Of a stretch of 64,000 nucleotides of DNA, positions 28,253 to 38,601 are shown piece after piece. The DNA is from an uncultured Bacteroidales bacterium. Lineage in GTDB: Bacteria; Bacteroidota; Bacteroidia; Bacteroidales; UBA932. The position numbers and the translations under genes were made by a program. The number at the start of each line of letters is the position of its first letter. The stretch's first letter is position 1. The notes below the pieces were generated by a model. It was not told the DNA's origin and searched no databases. It saw nothing but the letters and a program-made list of their open reading frames with translations. The stretch covers positions 1 through 64,000 of the forward strand of contig CAMXAU010000007.1 in the NCBI GenBank assembly GCA_947179325.1, given 5' to 3'.

Positions 28253-29221
28253 TTATCTGCCGTAGACATAGTATATTCCGTCTTTCCGGACCACATGGAT
28301 AGGAATTATGTGGCAAAGTGAAGAGAGGATTGCATCAACAGATTCGCCGTTGGTATAGGAGACGCGGAATGACCTGTCGCTGTATTTGTCCGTCTCAAGG
28401 CTGATGTTTATGTTATACTCACGGGAGAGTCTTTTCAGCAGGGCGGGAAGGGTTATGCTGTCATACAGGATGAATCCGTTTACCCATGAGCGGTACTGGT
28501 TTGCATTGACCTTCTCCTTGCTGCATGTCTTTTCGGAAGGGTCCCATGAGATCATATCCCCCGGCACCATTATATCCTGTGCCAGCTCGCTCTCAAAGCG
28601 CAGTGAGCCTTCCATAAGAACGGTCTGCACCATAGAGTCGTCCTCATAAGCATTGATATTGAATTTCGTTCCCAAGACAGTAAATGAGCAGCTGCCGACA
28701 CTCACACGGAAAGGCTTGTCTGCATCATGCATCACTTCGAAATAAGCCTCGCCGTTCAGGCTGATGTCCCTGGTGCTCCTGTTGAAGTCGGAATCATAGC
28801 TGAGCACCGAGCCTGCATTTAGCCAGACCTGCGTCCCGTCGGGAAGGGAAATCTTTGAATGCGCTCCCATAGGCGCCTCAACGGCAAAGACCTGTTTTTC
28901 CGCCTCGGTTCTTTCTGTGTTTCCGTACAGGGCATATACGAATATTCCTGCCACGACTGCAACCGCAGCGGCAGCGGAAACCCACATGCGCTGCCATTTC
29001 CTCCTGGTGCGGCCAACAGTATTTGAGTTGATTGCCTTTCTCAGATTCTGGAGCATTGCCAGAGATTCGACAGAAGGGATATGCTTTGATTTCCATTCTT
29101 CCTCCAGCTCTCTGAAAAGCTGCATATTGTGTTCAGATGCACAAAGCCATCCGAACAATTCCTTTTCCTGATCATGCCCGAGCCGGCCTTCAAGATATTT
29201 GATTATAAGTTCTGTATTCAT
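28253..29221 (-). CDS. FecR-family anti-sigma factor
   Basis: 322 residues from the ATG at 29221 (MNTELIIKYLEG). The cytoplasmic N-terminal domain (1-85) precedes a single membrane segment (about 88-105, VSAAAAVAVVAGIFVYALY). The periplasmic FecR domain has VEAPMGAHSKISLPDGTQVWLNAGSVLSYD and GEAYFEV, and the C-terminal DUF4974 domain ends with the STN-like YNINISLETDKYS. It holds the ECF sigma factor inactive until the SusC STN domain reports substrate. It lies 31 bases before susC. Confidence 0.94.
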   Translation of the reverse strand: MNTELIIKYLEGRLGHDQEKELFGWLCASEHNMQLFRELEEEWKSKHIPSVESLAMLQNLRKAINSNTVGRTRRKWQRMWVSAAAAVAVVAGIFVYALYGNTERTEAEKQVFAVEAPMGAHSKISLPDGTQVWLNAGSVLSYDSDFNRSTRDISLNGEAYFEVMHDADKPFRVSVGSCSFTVLGTKFNINAYEDDSMVQTVLMEGSLRFESELAQDIMVPGDMISWDPSEKTCSKEKVNANQYRSWVNGFILYDSITLPALLKRLSREYNINISLETDKYSDRSFRVSYTNGESVDAILSSLCHIIPIHVVRKDGIYYVYGR

Positions 29222-29455
29222 CGGAATCATGCCGTTTACCATAATAACGACGCAATTCCGTTTTACCTTACCTCTCCGGCAATAAAATCATGAATTTTTT
29301 CCATGAAAGCCCGCCTCCCAATGGAGCATCTGGAAAATTCGTCCGGAAAGTCCTGTTCCATCACCTTTTGGTGCCGGCAACTATACACTTTAGCCTAAAA
29401 AGTTCTGCCGCATTACAACTTTCACATGACGGCAACAAAACATTATCGGAGACAG

Positions 29456-30031
29456 CTACATCCTGTCCATCATTTTCCAGGACATGACCAGCAGAAACAG
29501 CAGAGGGGTATTCTCGTTCAGGGCCTCGGTAAAGGCATTCAAAGCTCTGCGTATATGTTTTTCGACCATTGAGACAGAGATTCCGAGATGTTCGGCAATC
29601 TCACGGTTTTTCATTTTCCTGAACCGACTCAGCAGAAAGACTTCCCGGCATCTCTCCGGCAGCGAGTCAAGAACCTCGTCGACCTGCAACTGCAGTTCTT
29701 CATAAATGCATTTAGAGTCTGCCCCCCCCCAGCCGAAATCGAGGTTGAAAAGTTTTTCTTCTCCCAAGAGCGGAAGAGGCTCAAACCGGGAGCCTGTAAC
29801 TTTTTTGTGTTTCAGATAGTCCAGGCATTTATTCCGGACAATGCGGAAGATAATCTTAGGATATTCTGAAGACGGACTACCGGAATATTTTGTCCACAGA
29901 ATCAGGAAACACTCCTGAAGGACATCCTGCGCATCGTTTCTATTATCCACGAAATGAGAAACATAGGCCATCAGACGCGGCTGATAGTCGACAACAAACT
30001 TCTCGTATTGTATTTGTTTTTCTGCAAACAT
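29456..30031 (-). CDS. ECF-type RNA polymerase sigma factor
   Basis: 191 residues from the ATG at 30031; another in-frame ATG at 30049 would add six residues. Region 2 (about 15-80) has DNRNDAQDVLQECFLILW and IIFRIVRNKCLDYLKHKK; region 4 (about 125-180) has LDSLPERCREVFLLSRFRKMKNREIAEHLGISVSMVEKHI. This is the Bacteroidetes PUL-associated ECF group. It pairs with the FecR gene 234 bases downstream and should direct transcription of this PUL. A run of nine G between regions 2 and 4 is described separately. Confidence 0.93.
   Translation of the reverse strand: MFAEKQIQYEKFVVDYQPRLMAYVSHFVDNRNDAQDVLQECFLILWTKYSGSPSSEYPKIIFRIVRNKCLDYLKHKKVTGSRFEPLPLLGEEKLFNLDFGWGGADSKCIYEELQLQVDEVLDSLPERCREVFLLSRFRKMKNREIAEHLGISVSMVEKHIRRALNAFTEALNENTPLLFLLVMSWKMMDRM
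29722..29730. repeat. Nine-base G/C homopolymer inside the sigma factor gene
   Basis: Nine C on the plus strand (nine G in the coding strand) encode WGGA in the linker between sigma regions 2 and 4. With nine bases the frame is intact; a gain or loss of one base would truncate region 4. Such tracts are classic slippage sites. Confidence 0.9.
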
Positions 30032-30078
30032 GGGCACAATAATAGCCATTATTTTTGTTCCTTACAACTATCAGGAGA

Positions 30079-30188
30079 GTGCAAAATGCAATGCTCTACA
30101 TAACAACGCATTAGGCGATAACGGGTGCCGTATCCGCGGCACCCGTCTTAACGTAAACACCACAAAGACAGCATATTGCATTTTGCAC
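30079..30188. repeat. Nested inverted repeats between the sigma factor and xthA genes
   Basis: GTGCAAAATGCAAT (30079-30092) is exactly repeated in inverted form at 30175-30188, with 82 bases between. Inside lies a second perfect dyad, ACGGGTGCCG (30121-30130) with CGGCACCCGT (30137-30146), loop TATCCG. No T-run follows, so it is not a standard terminator. It fills the divergent promoter region and could be a small mobile/REP-like unit, an invertible segment or a regulatory structure. Confidence 0.7.
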
Positions 30189-30298
30189 ATTAACATATTT
30201 TATATTATCTTCGGGACGTTTTTGGGGACATCGCGGCAGGCTATGGGGCATTGCCGCAGCATAGTTCCCCTGAAAGACGCTTAAAACAATTCAGAACT

Positions 30299-31054
30299 AT
30301 GTACAGATTCATATCGTGGAATGTAAATGGCCTGAGGGCCGTGTGCGGAAAGGGATTCGCAGAAATATTCAAGAGCCTGGATGCTGACTTTTTCTGCCTG
30401 CAGGAGACCAAGATGCAGGCAGGGCAGCTGGAGCTGGAATTTGAAGGATACAGGTCATATTGGAATTTCGCTGAAAAGAAAGGATATTCCGGGACCGCGA
30501 TATACTCCAGGCATGAGCCGCTGTCAGTCACATACGGGATCGGGATTGATGAACATGACCATGAGGGAAGGGTGATTACCCTTGAGATGCCTGATTTCTA
30601 CCTTGTCTGCGTATATACCCCGAATTCACAGGATGAGCTGGCGAGACTTGACTACAGGATGCGCTGGGAGGATGACTTCAGGAGATATCTGAACGGCCTC
30701 GCGGAAAAGAAAGGTGTTGTCATCTGCGGTGACCTGAACGTGGCACACCAGGAAATAGACCTGAAGAATCCGAAGACAAACCGCAGGAACGCAGGCTTTA
30801 CTGACGAGGAACGTGGCAAGATGACAGACCTGCTCTCAACTGGCTTCATAGATACCTTCAGGTATTTCTATCCGGACAAGACAGACATATATTCATGGTG
30901 GTCATACCGCTTCCGCTCACGCGAAAGGAATACAGGGTGGCGTATCGACTATTTCCTTGTATCTGACAACATGAAGGACAGGCTCTCCGGAGCAGCCATA
31001 CATACAGAGATTTCCGGCTCCGACCATTGCCCAGTGGAGCTTACACTGCGCTAA
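30299..31054 (+). CDS. xthA: Exodeoxyribonuclease III / AP endonuclease
   Basis: 251 residues from the ATG at 30299 (the open frame begins earlier, but [14 protein letters not shown] is the normal N-terminus). Catalytic blocks of the EEP family are all present: [19 protein letters not shown] (metal-binding Glu), [30 protein letters not shown] and [11 protein letters not shown] (catalytic His). The enzyme cleaves DNA at abasic sites and degrades 3' ends in base-excision repair. It converges with the OstA-like gene; the two stop codons overlap by 4 bases. Confidence 0.96.
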   Translation: MYRFISWNVNGLRAVCGKGFAEIFKSLDADFFCLQETKMQAGQLELEFEGYRSYWNFAEKKGYSGTAIYSRHEPLSVTYGIGIDEHDHEGRVITLEMPDFYLVCVYTPNSQDELARLDYRMRWEDDFRRYLNGLAEKKGVVICGDLNVAHQEIDLKNPKTNRRNAGFTDEERGKMTDLLSTGFIDTFRYFYPDKTDIYSWWSYRFRSRERNTGWRIDYFLVSDNMKDRLSGAAIHTEISGSDHCPVELTLR

Positions 31055-33771
31055 AGAGACATATGCACCCTTGAGACCTTACGGTTCCTCTTGGCTTCCT
31101 TGGCCTCAAGGGCTTTCAGATAACGTTCCAGGACCGCAGCATCTTTACGTGCCTGCTTTTCCGCAGCTTCAAGTGTCTTGCGTTTGCGTTCCCTGTTCTT
31201 CGCTGCCTTCTTCTCCTGTTTCGCAGCCGCCTTTTCGGCTTCTATACGGTCCTTTTCGGCCCAGCGTTCCTCCCGTGCCTTTATACGTGCTTCACGTGTA
31301 GCCCTCCTCTCGGCTGCTGCCTTTTCCTTCAATGCCTTCCTGTCAAGTACCATGGCGGCTGCATCACCGGCAAATGAAAGGCTGTCTCCTGCTGCAAGAC
31401 TGTCCGCCGCAGGCTTTTGCACGGCAAGAGCCGAATCCGGCACAGCAAGACTGTCTGCCATATCCTTCACCTTAAGGCTGTCCATTGCGGCAAGGGAATC
31501 CACTGCCGCAATGGAATCCGATCCACCCTGGAGCGCAAGACGCTCTTCTTCAAGACGCCGCTGTTCTGCACGGACTTTCGCAAGGGAGTCACGGACCGCA
31601 ATCTGGACATATATGTCTGACATATAGCCAGGGAAATAGGTATCTGTCTGCCTGAATTCCGCCCTTGGACGTGACATATATCTCGCCCTCTCGACCGGAC
31701 GCAGGGAAAGAGGTGTCACTGCATTCCTGTCTGCAGGACGTTTATCCGGCTGCCAGTTGAACCCTTTGAGAAGACGCTCCTCACGTGTAAGCTGTACAAC
31801 AGGATAGGCATCGCTCTTCACCTCCTCATAATAGCGTATCTTGTCAATCTGCCCGTCAATAAAGTCTGCTGACAGCATCTTGGACTCCTTCTTGTTCACA
31901 GTAGCCAGGACACCGTGCTCCTCAAGGAAGAATATGCCGGAGGCACCTCCAAGGGCATCAAAGCGTTTCAATGTACCATTCGCGTCAAAATATGCAATTA
32001 CCTCAGTACCCTTTATCTGGTCATAGAGCGTCTCATCTTCCTTCATGTGTATAAAGGCATCAGACATCAGATGCACCTTCTCCATAGCATTGCCCCGGAG
32101 CACAGCAGTAATGCTGTCTGCCGAATACTGCTGGGTAACCTCATTCCAGACAATCGGGTCATTGAAAAGCCTGGCAAGCGAATCCACATCAGAATACTCC
32201 AGGGAATCACAAACAATCTGCATGTCCCTTCGGTAGAGTTTCACATTCCTCAATGCTGTCAGGAATCCGAACTTAGTTGTATCAAGCGGCTCCACAGCAA
32301 CAGTATCCGCAGCGAACAGCGTATCTCCCGTAAAAAGGGAATCTGCACTATGCGCAGGAGGCAAAGAGTCCAGGACAGCAAGAGAATCTCCTGGCGCAAG
32401 CGTGTCTACTGGTGCAAGAGAATCAACAGGACCCAGGGAATCCTGGACAGCAAGAGAGTCAAGAACATTTCTGCCAGGGGCAGAAGACAGGGGACGTCCT
32501 GGCAATTCCGGAACCGGAGGCCTGGAGACATCCGGCAGCTGGGCCTGCGCCGCCCCGGAATCCTGTACCTTTGGAGAAGCATCAGCCAATGGCGGTTCTG
32601 CACTACCCTCTGTTGGTCTCCCCTTGTCCGGAGTATTCTTGTTCTGCTGTGGCGGACGGTAATTCGGATCATTCTTTGCCTCCTCCTCCGCCGCCTTTGC
32701 AGCCTCTTCAGCACTCTTTCTCCTGTATGCGGCCACAGGGTCTCCGGAAAGCTCATCAAGACGCTTTGCAGCATCCACGAGATATATGGAGTCTATATCA
32801 CAATACCTTATGGTCCGGTAAAGCATCGTATCTGCCCCGAAATATAGAGTGTCCCTCTGTCTACCGTCCTCAATCTCGGAAATAATTGCCGGCTTACGGG
32901 TCAATGTGACCTGTGCCAATGAATCGCTATAGCGTATCCGTCCTGCAACAGCAGAGACATTGCGCGATGTATCCGTCACCTGGGCGCGTCCGAGCATCTC
33001 CACATCGGATGTATTCCTGTAGAAGTAAAGGCTGTCGCTCCATCCCTCCTGGGTATCCGTCATGACATGGACATTGTTCCTGAAGAAGAAAATCTCCCTT
33101 CTCCTGTCATACCATCCGGCATCAGCGGAAAGCATATTGTCCTCCTGCCAGACATCAGTCCCGCTCCCGAAAGTAGCCTTGTCCTTGTCAGACTCATATT
33201 TAAGTGTAGATGTCTTCACAAAGACAGAGTCTGTAAACATGTTTACATCGCTCGTGAATGTAAATGTCTTTATCTTCGAGTCATATGTCCCGCGCCAGCT
33301 CTCAATGATCTGTCCGTCCTTGTCCCTCATCGAGCCTCCCTCTGTGAAAACGGCGACACTGTCCTTTGTATTATAGTCCAGATTGCTGGTTCTCAGGACA
33401 TTGTTGTCACTGTCCCGGAGCTGGACGACATGTCCACGGAACTCGGCAAGGTCCATGTCGGAATAATAGACCATCTTGTCGCTTGTCAGGACTGTGCCAT
33501 CCTGTATTATGCTGACATTCCCGACAGCATCTATGACACGTGTATCTACATTCCACAGGGCTGTGTCACAAAGCAGGTATGTGTTGTTGTGAAAGAAACG
33601 CGCCGGGCCGATGACCTTACGGAGATTCTGTCCGTTAGACTGGATAAGGCGCAACGAGCGTGCGTCAAGAAGGCGTACAAGACTATCCGACTGCTCCTGG
33701 GCCTGTCCAGATGACGGTACCGCAGAAACAGTCGCAATAAGCAGGGCTATTATACGCTCCTTTATTCTCAT
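31051..33771 (-). CDS. OstA/LptA-like LPS transport protein with DSL-repeat and charged tail
   Basis: 906 residues with a signal peptide. Residues 35-330 are OstA/LptA-type beta-jellyroll strands ([60 protein letters not shown]), which in Bacteroidota are split over several units and are thought to bridge LPS to the outer membrane. A proline/alanine-rich linker with repeated (V/L/A)DSLA units spans about 430-500, a further OstA-like block 510-660 follows, and the last 200 residues hold another DSLA cluster and a lysine/arginine/glutamate-rich helix. The start overlaps the SurA-like stop by 4 bases (ATGA). Longer than usual family members because of the repeats and tail. Confidence 0.8.
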   Translation of the reverse strand: MRIKERIIALLIATVSAVPSSGQAQEQSDSLVRLLDARSLRLIQSNGQNLRKVIGPARFFHNNTYLLCDTALWNVDTRVIDAVGNVSIIQDGTVLTSDKMVYYSDMDLAEFRGHVVQLRDSDNNVLRTSNLDYNTKDSVAVFTEGGSMRDKDGQIIESWRGTYDSKIKTFTFTSDVNMFTDSVFVKTSTLKYESDKDKATFGSGTDVWQEDNMLSADAGWYDRRREIFFFRNNVHVMTDTQEGWSDSLYFYRNTSDVEMLGRAQVTDTSRNVSAVAGRIRYSDSLAQVTLTRKPAIISEIEDGRQRDTLYFGADTMLYRTIRYCDIDSIYLVDAAKRLDELSGDPVAAYRRKSAEEAAKAAEEEAKNDPNYRPPQQNKNTPDKGRPTEGSAEPPLADASPKVQDSGAAQAQLPDVSRPPVPELPGRPLSSAPGRNVLDSLAVQDSLGPVDSLAPVDTLAPGDSLAVLDSLPPAHSADSLFTGDTLFAADTVAVEPLDTTKFGFLTALRNVKLYRRDMQIVCDSLEYSDVDSLARLFNDPIVWNEVTQQYSADSITAVLRGNAMEKVHLMSDAFIHMKEDETLYDQIKGTEVIAYFDANGTLKRFDALGGASGIFFLEEHGVLATVNKKESKMLSADFIDGQIDKIRYYEEVKSDAYPVVQLTREERLLKGFNWQPDKRPADRNAVTPLSLRPVERARYMSRPRAEFRQTDTYFPGYMSDIYVQIAVRDSLAKVRAEQRRLEEERLALQGGSDSIAAVDSLAAMDSLKVKDMADSLAVPDSALAVQKPAADSLAAGDSLSFAGDAAAMVLDRKALKEKAAAERRATREARIKAREERWAEKDRIEAEKAAAKQEKKAAKNRERKRKTLEAAEKQARKDAAVLERYLKALEAKEAKRNRKVSRVHMSL

Positions 33772-35147
33772 TCAGCAACACGGAATTTTTCAGACCATCC
33801 CTCACGCTCGAAGGTACAGTCCCTGAAAATAGGGTCAATGACAATGTAGGTTGTCTTTATCTTCTCACTGATAAACTTGTCTATGGCCTCCATCGACTTC
33901 TCGGACTTTGCCTGCTCAAGGAGCTGGCTGTAGTCATTCTGGAAAGATGCAGTGTGGGAAGGAAGAATCTTGTCGACCCTGATAATCTTATATATCGTAT
34001 TTCCGGAACGTCCCTCGTTGTCAAGAGACTCTACAGGCTCTGTAATCTCCCCTTCCTTAAGCCCCTTGATTGCATTGTAATCCTGAGGCTTTAGCTGGTC
34101 CATCTCAAAATATGCGGAGCCGGTATTAGGATCTGACATCTGGCCGCCGTTTGTCCTTGTGGCAAGGTCCTGTGAGTAGAAGCGGGCAGCAAGGTCAAAC
34201 GGAACGCTATGCTCAAGAATCTGTGTCCTGAGGCTGTCAAGTGTCCCGAAAGCCTTATCCCTGTCATCAGATGTATATTCCGGTTTAAGGAGTATATGCC
34301 TTGCATTGAACATGTCGCCCTTCTTCTCAAGCACTTCTATGATATGGAATCCGTCCGGTGTCTCCACAATCTGCGACACAACACCTGGCTTAAGGGCCAT
34401 CGCAGCATCTGAGAATGCCGGCCAGAAGATTGACTTCGAAGCCATGCCAAGTTCACCGCCTTTCCTTGCACTTCCCGGATCCTGCGAATAGATACGTGCA
34501 AGCGTCGAGAACTTTTCACCATTGATAATCCTCTCGCGGATTGAGAGCAGCCTCTCCTTGACAGCAGTGTTGGCGGCATCCCTGTCCGGATATAGGCATA
34601 TCTGGCTCAGCTGATATTTCACTGGGACTATAGGAAGGTCCTGCGGATCAGTGGCTGCCACATACTGCTCCACATCATAAGGTGTCAGTTCAGGGATCCC
34701 TGAAGCAATCTGCTGCTGCATCTGCTGGGTAAGGCTCTGGTCCTGGAGAGCCTGCCTCCACTCCTGACGCAGCTTGTACATAGGCTTCCCGAAATATCTC
34801 TCGACCTCCTCGTCTCCCCCGAGCTGGGTCCTGATCTGGTCCATACGGTTATTCATTTCCCCGGCAACCATATCCTCATTGACAGTCAGGGAATCCACCC
34901 TGGCCTGCATCAGGAAGAGCTTGGAAACCATCATCTGTTCCAGAATATCGCATCTCATGTTCCTGTCAGAGGCCATTCCGCTTGCCCTCATCATCTGGAC
35001 TTCCTGCTCCAGATTGGAAATGGTTATCATTTCATTTCCGACAACGGCGATTGTCTTGTCTATTATGCCGTCCGGATAACGCTGCGCAGACGCGAGGACC
35101 GATATCCCTGCCAGAAAAGCCACAGCTGCATACCTGATGTATCTCAT
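33768..35147 (-). CDS. SurA-like periplasmic parvulin peptidyl-prolyl isomerase
   Basis: 459 residues. Signal peptide (MRYIRYAAVAFLAGISVLASA), SurA N-domain (VGNEMITISNLEQEVQMM, about 35-160) and two parvulin domains: one near 175-285 (RIYSQDPGSARKGGELGMASKSIFWPAF, VETPDGFHIIEV) and one near 290-395 (FNARHILLKPEYTSDDR, RFYSQDLATRTNGGQM). It helps outer-membrane proteins fold in transit through the periplasm. It lies in an operon with a second, smaller relative and the OstA-like gene, linking protein and LPS delivery to the outer membrane. The symbol surA is avoided because several parvulin paralogues exist in these bacteria. Confidence 0.92.
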   Translation of the reverse strand: MRYIRYAAVAFLAGISVLASAQRYPDGIIDKTIAVVGNEMITISNLEQEVQMMRASGMASDRNMRCDILEQMMVSKLFLMQARVDSLTVNEDMVAGEMNNRMDQIRTQLGGDEEVERYFGKPMYKLRQEWRQALQDQSLTQQMQQQIASGIPELTPYDVEQYVAATDPQDLPIVPVKYQLSQICLYPDRDAANTAVKERLLSIRERIINGEKFSTLARIYSQDPGSARKGGELGMASKSIFWPAFSDAAMALKPGVVSQIVETPDGFHIIEVLEKKGDMFNARHILLKPEYTSDDRDKAFGTLDSLRTQILEHSVPFDLAARFYSQDLATRTNGGQMSDPNTGSAYFEMDQLKPQDYNAIKGLKEGEITEPVESLDNEGRSGNTIYKIIRVDKILPSHTASFQNDYSQLLEQAKSEKSMEAIDKFISEKIKTTYIVIDPIFRDCTFEREGWSEKFRVAE

Positions 35148-35151
35148 ACTA

Positions 35152-36015
35152 TTAATATATTACAAATTTACCTTTGCCACGGGCATCCTCCAGAAGGTCA
35201 CGTTCCAGAGAAGTCGTGAGACGATGCTTCCTCGCACTTATTATAAGGTCCTTGATTGCCGGCGTGCAATACTCCACTGGAGAAGCAGAGCCGGCAGGCA
35301 GCACCTCAACAACATATGCGACGTTAAGAAGCCCATAGCTGTCAATGTTTTCATAGAATTTCCCGGCCTTCACATCAGCCATGGCATCCATTCCCGTCTC
35401 CATGTCCCGAGCCAGCCGGCTCAGAGCTATCCACTTGTCTGAATATGTAGTGAACTGGCCCACAGCCGGTGTAGAGAAATCATCCATGGTCCATCCCCCG
35501 TCAAGACCGAAAGAAGACATCATCTTCTTGAAATTGTCTATATCCGGTGATGCAGGCGATATCTTGAGCAGCCGCGCCTTTACGACAGGCCTGTCCAGGA
35601 TAAAATCCTTTTCATGGGAGCTGTAATACTCCTGGACCTCACCCGGGGTGACTGCTGTATCAAGCCTTTCATTGACATATATCTGCTCATACCTGTATTT
35701 CAGGAGGGAGCGCCTGTAGTCCTCAAGCTCCTTGGTCACATCCTTCTCGGTCTTTGAGAGCTGGCTCTCAGCGATATCAAGGAACACCATGTCTGATGCC
35801 CAGGTATTTATATACTGCATTGCAAGGCGGAGACTGTCCTCGGCCGGAATGCCGTCTGGAATCAGCCGCGAGACCTCGCTCTTGTACAGCATATTGCTGC
35901 CGACCCTCGCGACCACCTCCTCATCATGCAGAAGCGAATTGACAAGGCGGCATGAAGAAAGGGCCGGCACGAGAAGTACCAGCACCATTATGGATATTCT
36001 TGATACAAAAGGCAT
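35152..36015 (-). CDS. SurA N-domain/parvulin-like periplasmic lipoprotein
   Basis: 287 residues. Signal peptide with lipobox (VPALSSC, Cys22). The start of the mature part resembles the chaperone domain of the SurA family (VVARVGSNMLYKSEVSRLIPDG...), followed by helices and a degenerate parvulin-like region (YYSSHEKDFILDRPVVKARLLKIS). Catalytic parvulin motifs are not evident, so it may act as a chaperone without isomerase activity. It follows guaB by one base and precedes the larger SurA-like gene by 4 bases, so the four genes form one operon. Confidence 0.8.
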   Translation of the reverse strand: MPFVSRISIMVLVLLVPALSSCRLVNSLLHDEEVVARVGSNMLYKSEVSRLIPDGIPAEDSLRLAMQYINTWASDMVFLDIAESQLSKTEKDVTKELEDYRRSLLKYRYEQIYVNERLDTAVTPGEVQEYYSSHEKDFILDRPVVKARLLKISPASPDIDNFKKMMSSFGLDGGWTMDDFSTPAVGQFTTYSDKWIALSRLARDMETGMDAMADVKAGKFYENIDSYGLLNVAYVVEVLPAGSASPVEYCTPAIKDLIISARKHRLTTSLERDLLEDARGKGKFVIY

Positions 36016-36016
36016 C

Positions 36017-37486
36017 CTATCTCGAATAATTTGGAGATTCGCGTGTAATTGTCACGTCATGCGGATGTCCCTCCACATAGCCGGCATTGGTGATACGTAC
36101 AAACTTTGCCGACCTCAGAGCCTCTATGTCCTTGGCACCGACATAGCCCATTCCTGCACGGAGACCTCCGAGCAGCTGATAGACTACCTCAGAGAGCGTA
36201 CCCTTGTAAGGTACCTGGGCAACGATTCCCTCCGGCACAAGCTTCTTGACATCTTCCTCCATATCCTGGAAATACCTGTCCTTCGAGCCATGCTGCATAG
36301 CCTCAAGTGAGCCCATGCCGCGGTATGACTTGAATTTCCTTCCATTGAGGATGATCGTGTCTCCCGGAGATTCCTCAACACCGGCAAACAGCGAGCCTGC
36401 CATTATCGTGCCCGCACCTGCTGCAAGCGCCTTCACTATATCTCCGGAATAGCGTATCCCTCCGTCAGCGATCACAGGGATGCCTGTGCCCTTCAGGGCT
36501 TCAGAAGCCATCATTACGGCCGAGAGCTGCGGCATTCCGACACCGGCGATAACCCTGGTCGTACAGATCGAGCCTGGTCCTATACCGACCTTCACCGCGC
36601 TCACACCAGCATCGGCAAGCGCCTTTGCGGCTTCACCCGTAGCGACGTTTCCGGCAACTATCTGAATATCCGGCAACGCCTCGCAGGCTTTCTTTATAAC
36701 TTCAAGCACATATACAGAATGGCCATGCGCAGTGTCAACGACAACAGCGTCTGCACCTGCATCGGCCAGCATTTCAATCCTCTCTATCGTATCGGCCTTC
36801 ACCCCTACGGCTGCAGCCACAAGCAGACGGCCCTTTGAATCCTTTGACGCAATAGGGTTGTCCTTGATCTTCATTATATCCTTGTACGTGATCAGCCCCA
36901 CAAGCTTTCCGTCCGCGTCAACGACAGGAAGTTTCTCGAATTTATGGTTCCTGATTATGTCTGTAGCCTCTTCAAGGCTTATACCCTTCGGCGCAGTCAC
37001 CAGGTTCTCTGAGGTCATCACCTCAGACACCGGACGTTTCATGTTGTCCTGGAAGCGCAGGTCCCTGTTGGTGACAATACCTATAAGGTAATTGTTCTCA
37101 TCCACGACAGGTATACCTCCGATATGGTTCTGCGCCATCATTCCGAGAGCAGCTCCCACTGTCGCATCAGGCCTTATGGTGATAGGGTCATATATCATTC
37201 CGTTCTCCGCCCTCTTGACACGGCGCACCTGGGCAATCTGCTGCTCGATTGTCATATTCTTGTGGATAACGCCTATACCACCGGCACGTGCAATAGCTAT
37301 CGCAAGTTCCGATTCAGTGACCGTATCCATTGCAGCAGAGACAATCGGGGTACGGAGCCTGATATCTCTTGTGAAATTGGTGGTGACATCTACATCTCTG
37401 GGAAGTACCTCGGAGCGTGCCGGAATCAGAAGAACATCATCGAAGGTCAATCCTTCAGGAATCTGAGAGTTTACAAAAGTCTGCAT
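36017..37486 (-). CDS. guaB: Inosine-5'-monophosphate dehydrogenase
   Basis: 489 residues from the ATG at 37486 ([22 protein letters not shown]); a longer frame exists upstream but would overlap the radical SAM gene. Two CBS domains (about 95-205: [32 protein letters not shown]) interrupt the barrel. The catalytic loop is [17 protein letters not shown] with the active-site Cys, and the flap has [13 protein letters not shown]. The enzyme oxidises IMP to XMP, the committed step of GMP synthesis. Heads the operon with the two parvulin-type genes and the OstA-like gene, an order known from other Bacteroidales. Confidence 0.97.
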   Translation of the reverse strand: MQTFVNSQIPEGLTFDDVLLIPARSEVLPRDVDVTTNFTRDIRLRTPIVSAAMDTVTESELAIAIARAGGIGVIHKNMTIEQQIAQVRRVKRAENGMIYDPITIRPDATVGAALGMMAQNHIGGIPVVDENNYLIGIVTNRDLRFQDNMKRPVSEVMTSENLVTAPKGISLEEATDIIRNHKFEKLPVVDADGKLVGLITYKDIMKIKDNPIASKDSKGRLLVAAAVGVKADTIERIEMLADAGADAVVVDTAHGHSVYVLEVIKKACEALPDIQIVAGNVATGEAAKALADAGVSAVKVGIGPGSICTTRVIAGVGMPQLSAVMMASEALKGTGIPVIADGGIRYSGDIVKALAAGAGTIMAGSLFAGVEESPGDTIILNGRKFKSYRGMGSLEAMQHGSKDRYFQDMEEDVKKLVPEGIVAQVPYKGTLSEVVYQLLGGLRAGMGYVGAKDIEALRSAKFVRITNAGYVEGHPHDVTITRESPNYSR

Positions 37487-37518
37487 CTGCGAAAAATTTT
37501 TGCACGCAAATATAGAAA

Positions 37519-38511
37519 TTATTTTTGATACACGCATCTTCCCTGCCATGTATCACGCTCCTCCAGCCTTTTTTCAAGAAGATGAAGCAGTTCGGCATTG
37601 CGGATAAGCCCCCATGGCGTCTCGTTGACAAACCTCGGCGGGACCTCGCCTGCGAAACGCTCTATAAACAGGTCCGGACGCAGGCGTTCAAGCATATCGA
37701 CAAAGAAATCGATGTATCCGTCAAGTGTGAAGCGTTCAAAATCCCCGGGAACTGCGGAATATTCCTTTTCCATTGCCGTCCCCTTCACAATCTGGAGCTG
37801 GTGAAACTTCGCAGACAGGATCGGGAGCTCATTTATCATGGCGCATTCATCAAGCATCATCTCCCGGCTTTCCCCAGGAAGTCCAAGGATAAAATGCGCC
37901 CCCATGTCGATACCCCTGTCCGCAGTCATCTGCACTGCATCGCGCACAGCTGCAAAGTCGTGTCCCCTGTTTATGCGGGAGAGGGTGCTGTCATAGCAGG
38001 ACTCTATGCCATATTCCATGATAACGACCGGAGACGTACGCATAGTCCCGGCAATGTCGCGCGACCACCCGTCCAGGACCTTGCCCGAAGCCAGGGCTGC
38101 AAGCCAGTCCAGCTTCTCCCCGTCCACGCAGTCCGGACGTGTGCCGATTACTATCCCGACTACAGAAGGATGGGACAGAGCCTCCAGGTACAGCGCCACA
38201 AGCCTGTCAAGGGACGCATACGTATTTGAATATGACTGGAAATACGCCAGATAATGCGCAGCATTGCGATAACGTACCTTATGGAATTCAATCCCCTCGT
38301 CAATCTGCCCGTGGAGCGGCTTGCCTGCCGTGCTGTAGTTCGGATGGAATGCAGCATTGTCGCAATAGGTGCAGCCTCCGCGCCCGACACGCCCGTCGCG
38401 GTTGGGGCATGTAAAGCCGGCATCTATCACTATCTTCTGCAGGCGTTCGCCATATCTCTTCCTGAAATATCCTACAAATGAATTATATCGTCTTCCGTCT
38501 GAAAATTCCAT
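37519..38511 (-). CDS. TIGR01212/YhcC-type radical SAM protein
   Basis: 330 residues from the ATG at 38511 (MEFSDGRRYNSF); a longer frame starts at 38532. The radical SAM iron-sulphur site is CPNRDGRVGRGGCTYCDN, with the long spacer typical of TIGR01212 proteins rather than CxxxCxxC. Other family blocks are NTYASLDRLVALYLEAL, GTRPDCVD, EYGIESCYDSTLSRINRGHDF and MGAHFILGLPGE. Function in the cell is not established. It lies 32 bases upstream of guaB on the same strand and divergent from the NlpC/P60 gene. Confidence 0.92.
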   Translation of the reverse strand: MEFSDGRRYNSFVGYFRKRYGERLQKIVIDAGFTCPNRDGRVGRGGCTYCDNAAFHPNYSTAGKPLHGQIDEGIEFHKVRYRNAAHYLAYFQSYSNTYASLDRLVALYLEALSHPSVVGIVIGTRPDCVDGEKLDWLAALASGKVLDGWSRDIAGTMRTSPVVIMEYGIESCYDSTLSRINRGHDFAAVRDAVQMTADRGIDMGAHFILGLPGESREMMLDECAMINELPILSAKFHQLQIVKGTAMEKEYSAVPGDFERFTLDGYIDFFVDMLERLRPDLFIERFAGEVPPRFVNETPWGLIRNAELLHLLEKRLEERDTWQGRCVYQK

Positions 38512-38571
38512 ATTGCAATCCCCCGCTATCATTCTTCATGTCTCATTGTAAACAATTAGCCGCGAATTTAG

Positions 38572-38579
38572 TAAATTTG
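38572..38579 (+). promoter_or_regulatory. -7 promoter element for the NlpC/P60 gene
   Basis: TAAATTTG is a perfect match to the Bacteroidales TAnnTTTG element and ends 22 bases before the ATG at 38602. A TTG at 38546-38548 is a possible -33 element, but the spacing of 23 is a little long. Confidence 0.5.
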
Positions 38580-38601
38580 CCAGGATTTACCTTAACATAC
38601 A

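Noticed and set aside
30121..30146. Hairpin as a terminator of the sigma factor or xthA transcript
   Set aside because: No T-run on either side, and it lies upstream of both divergent genes.
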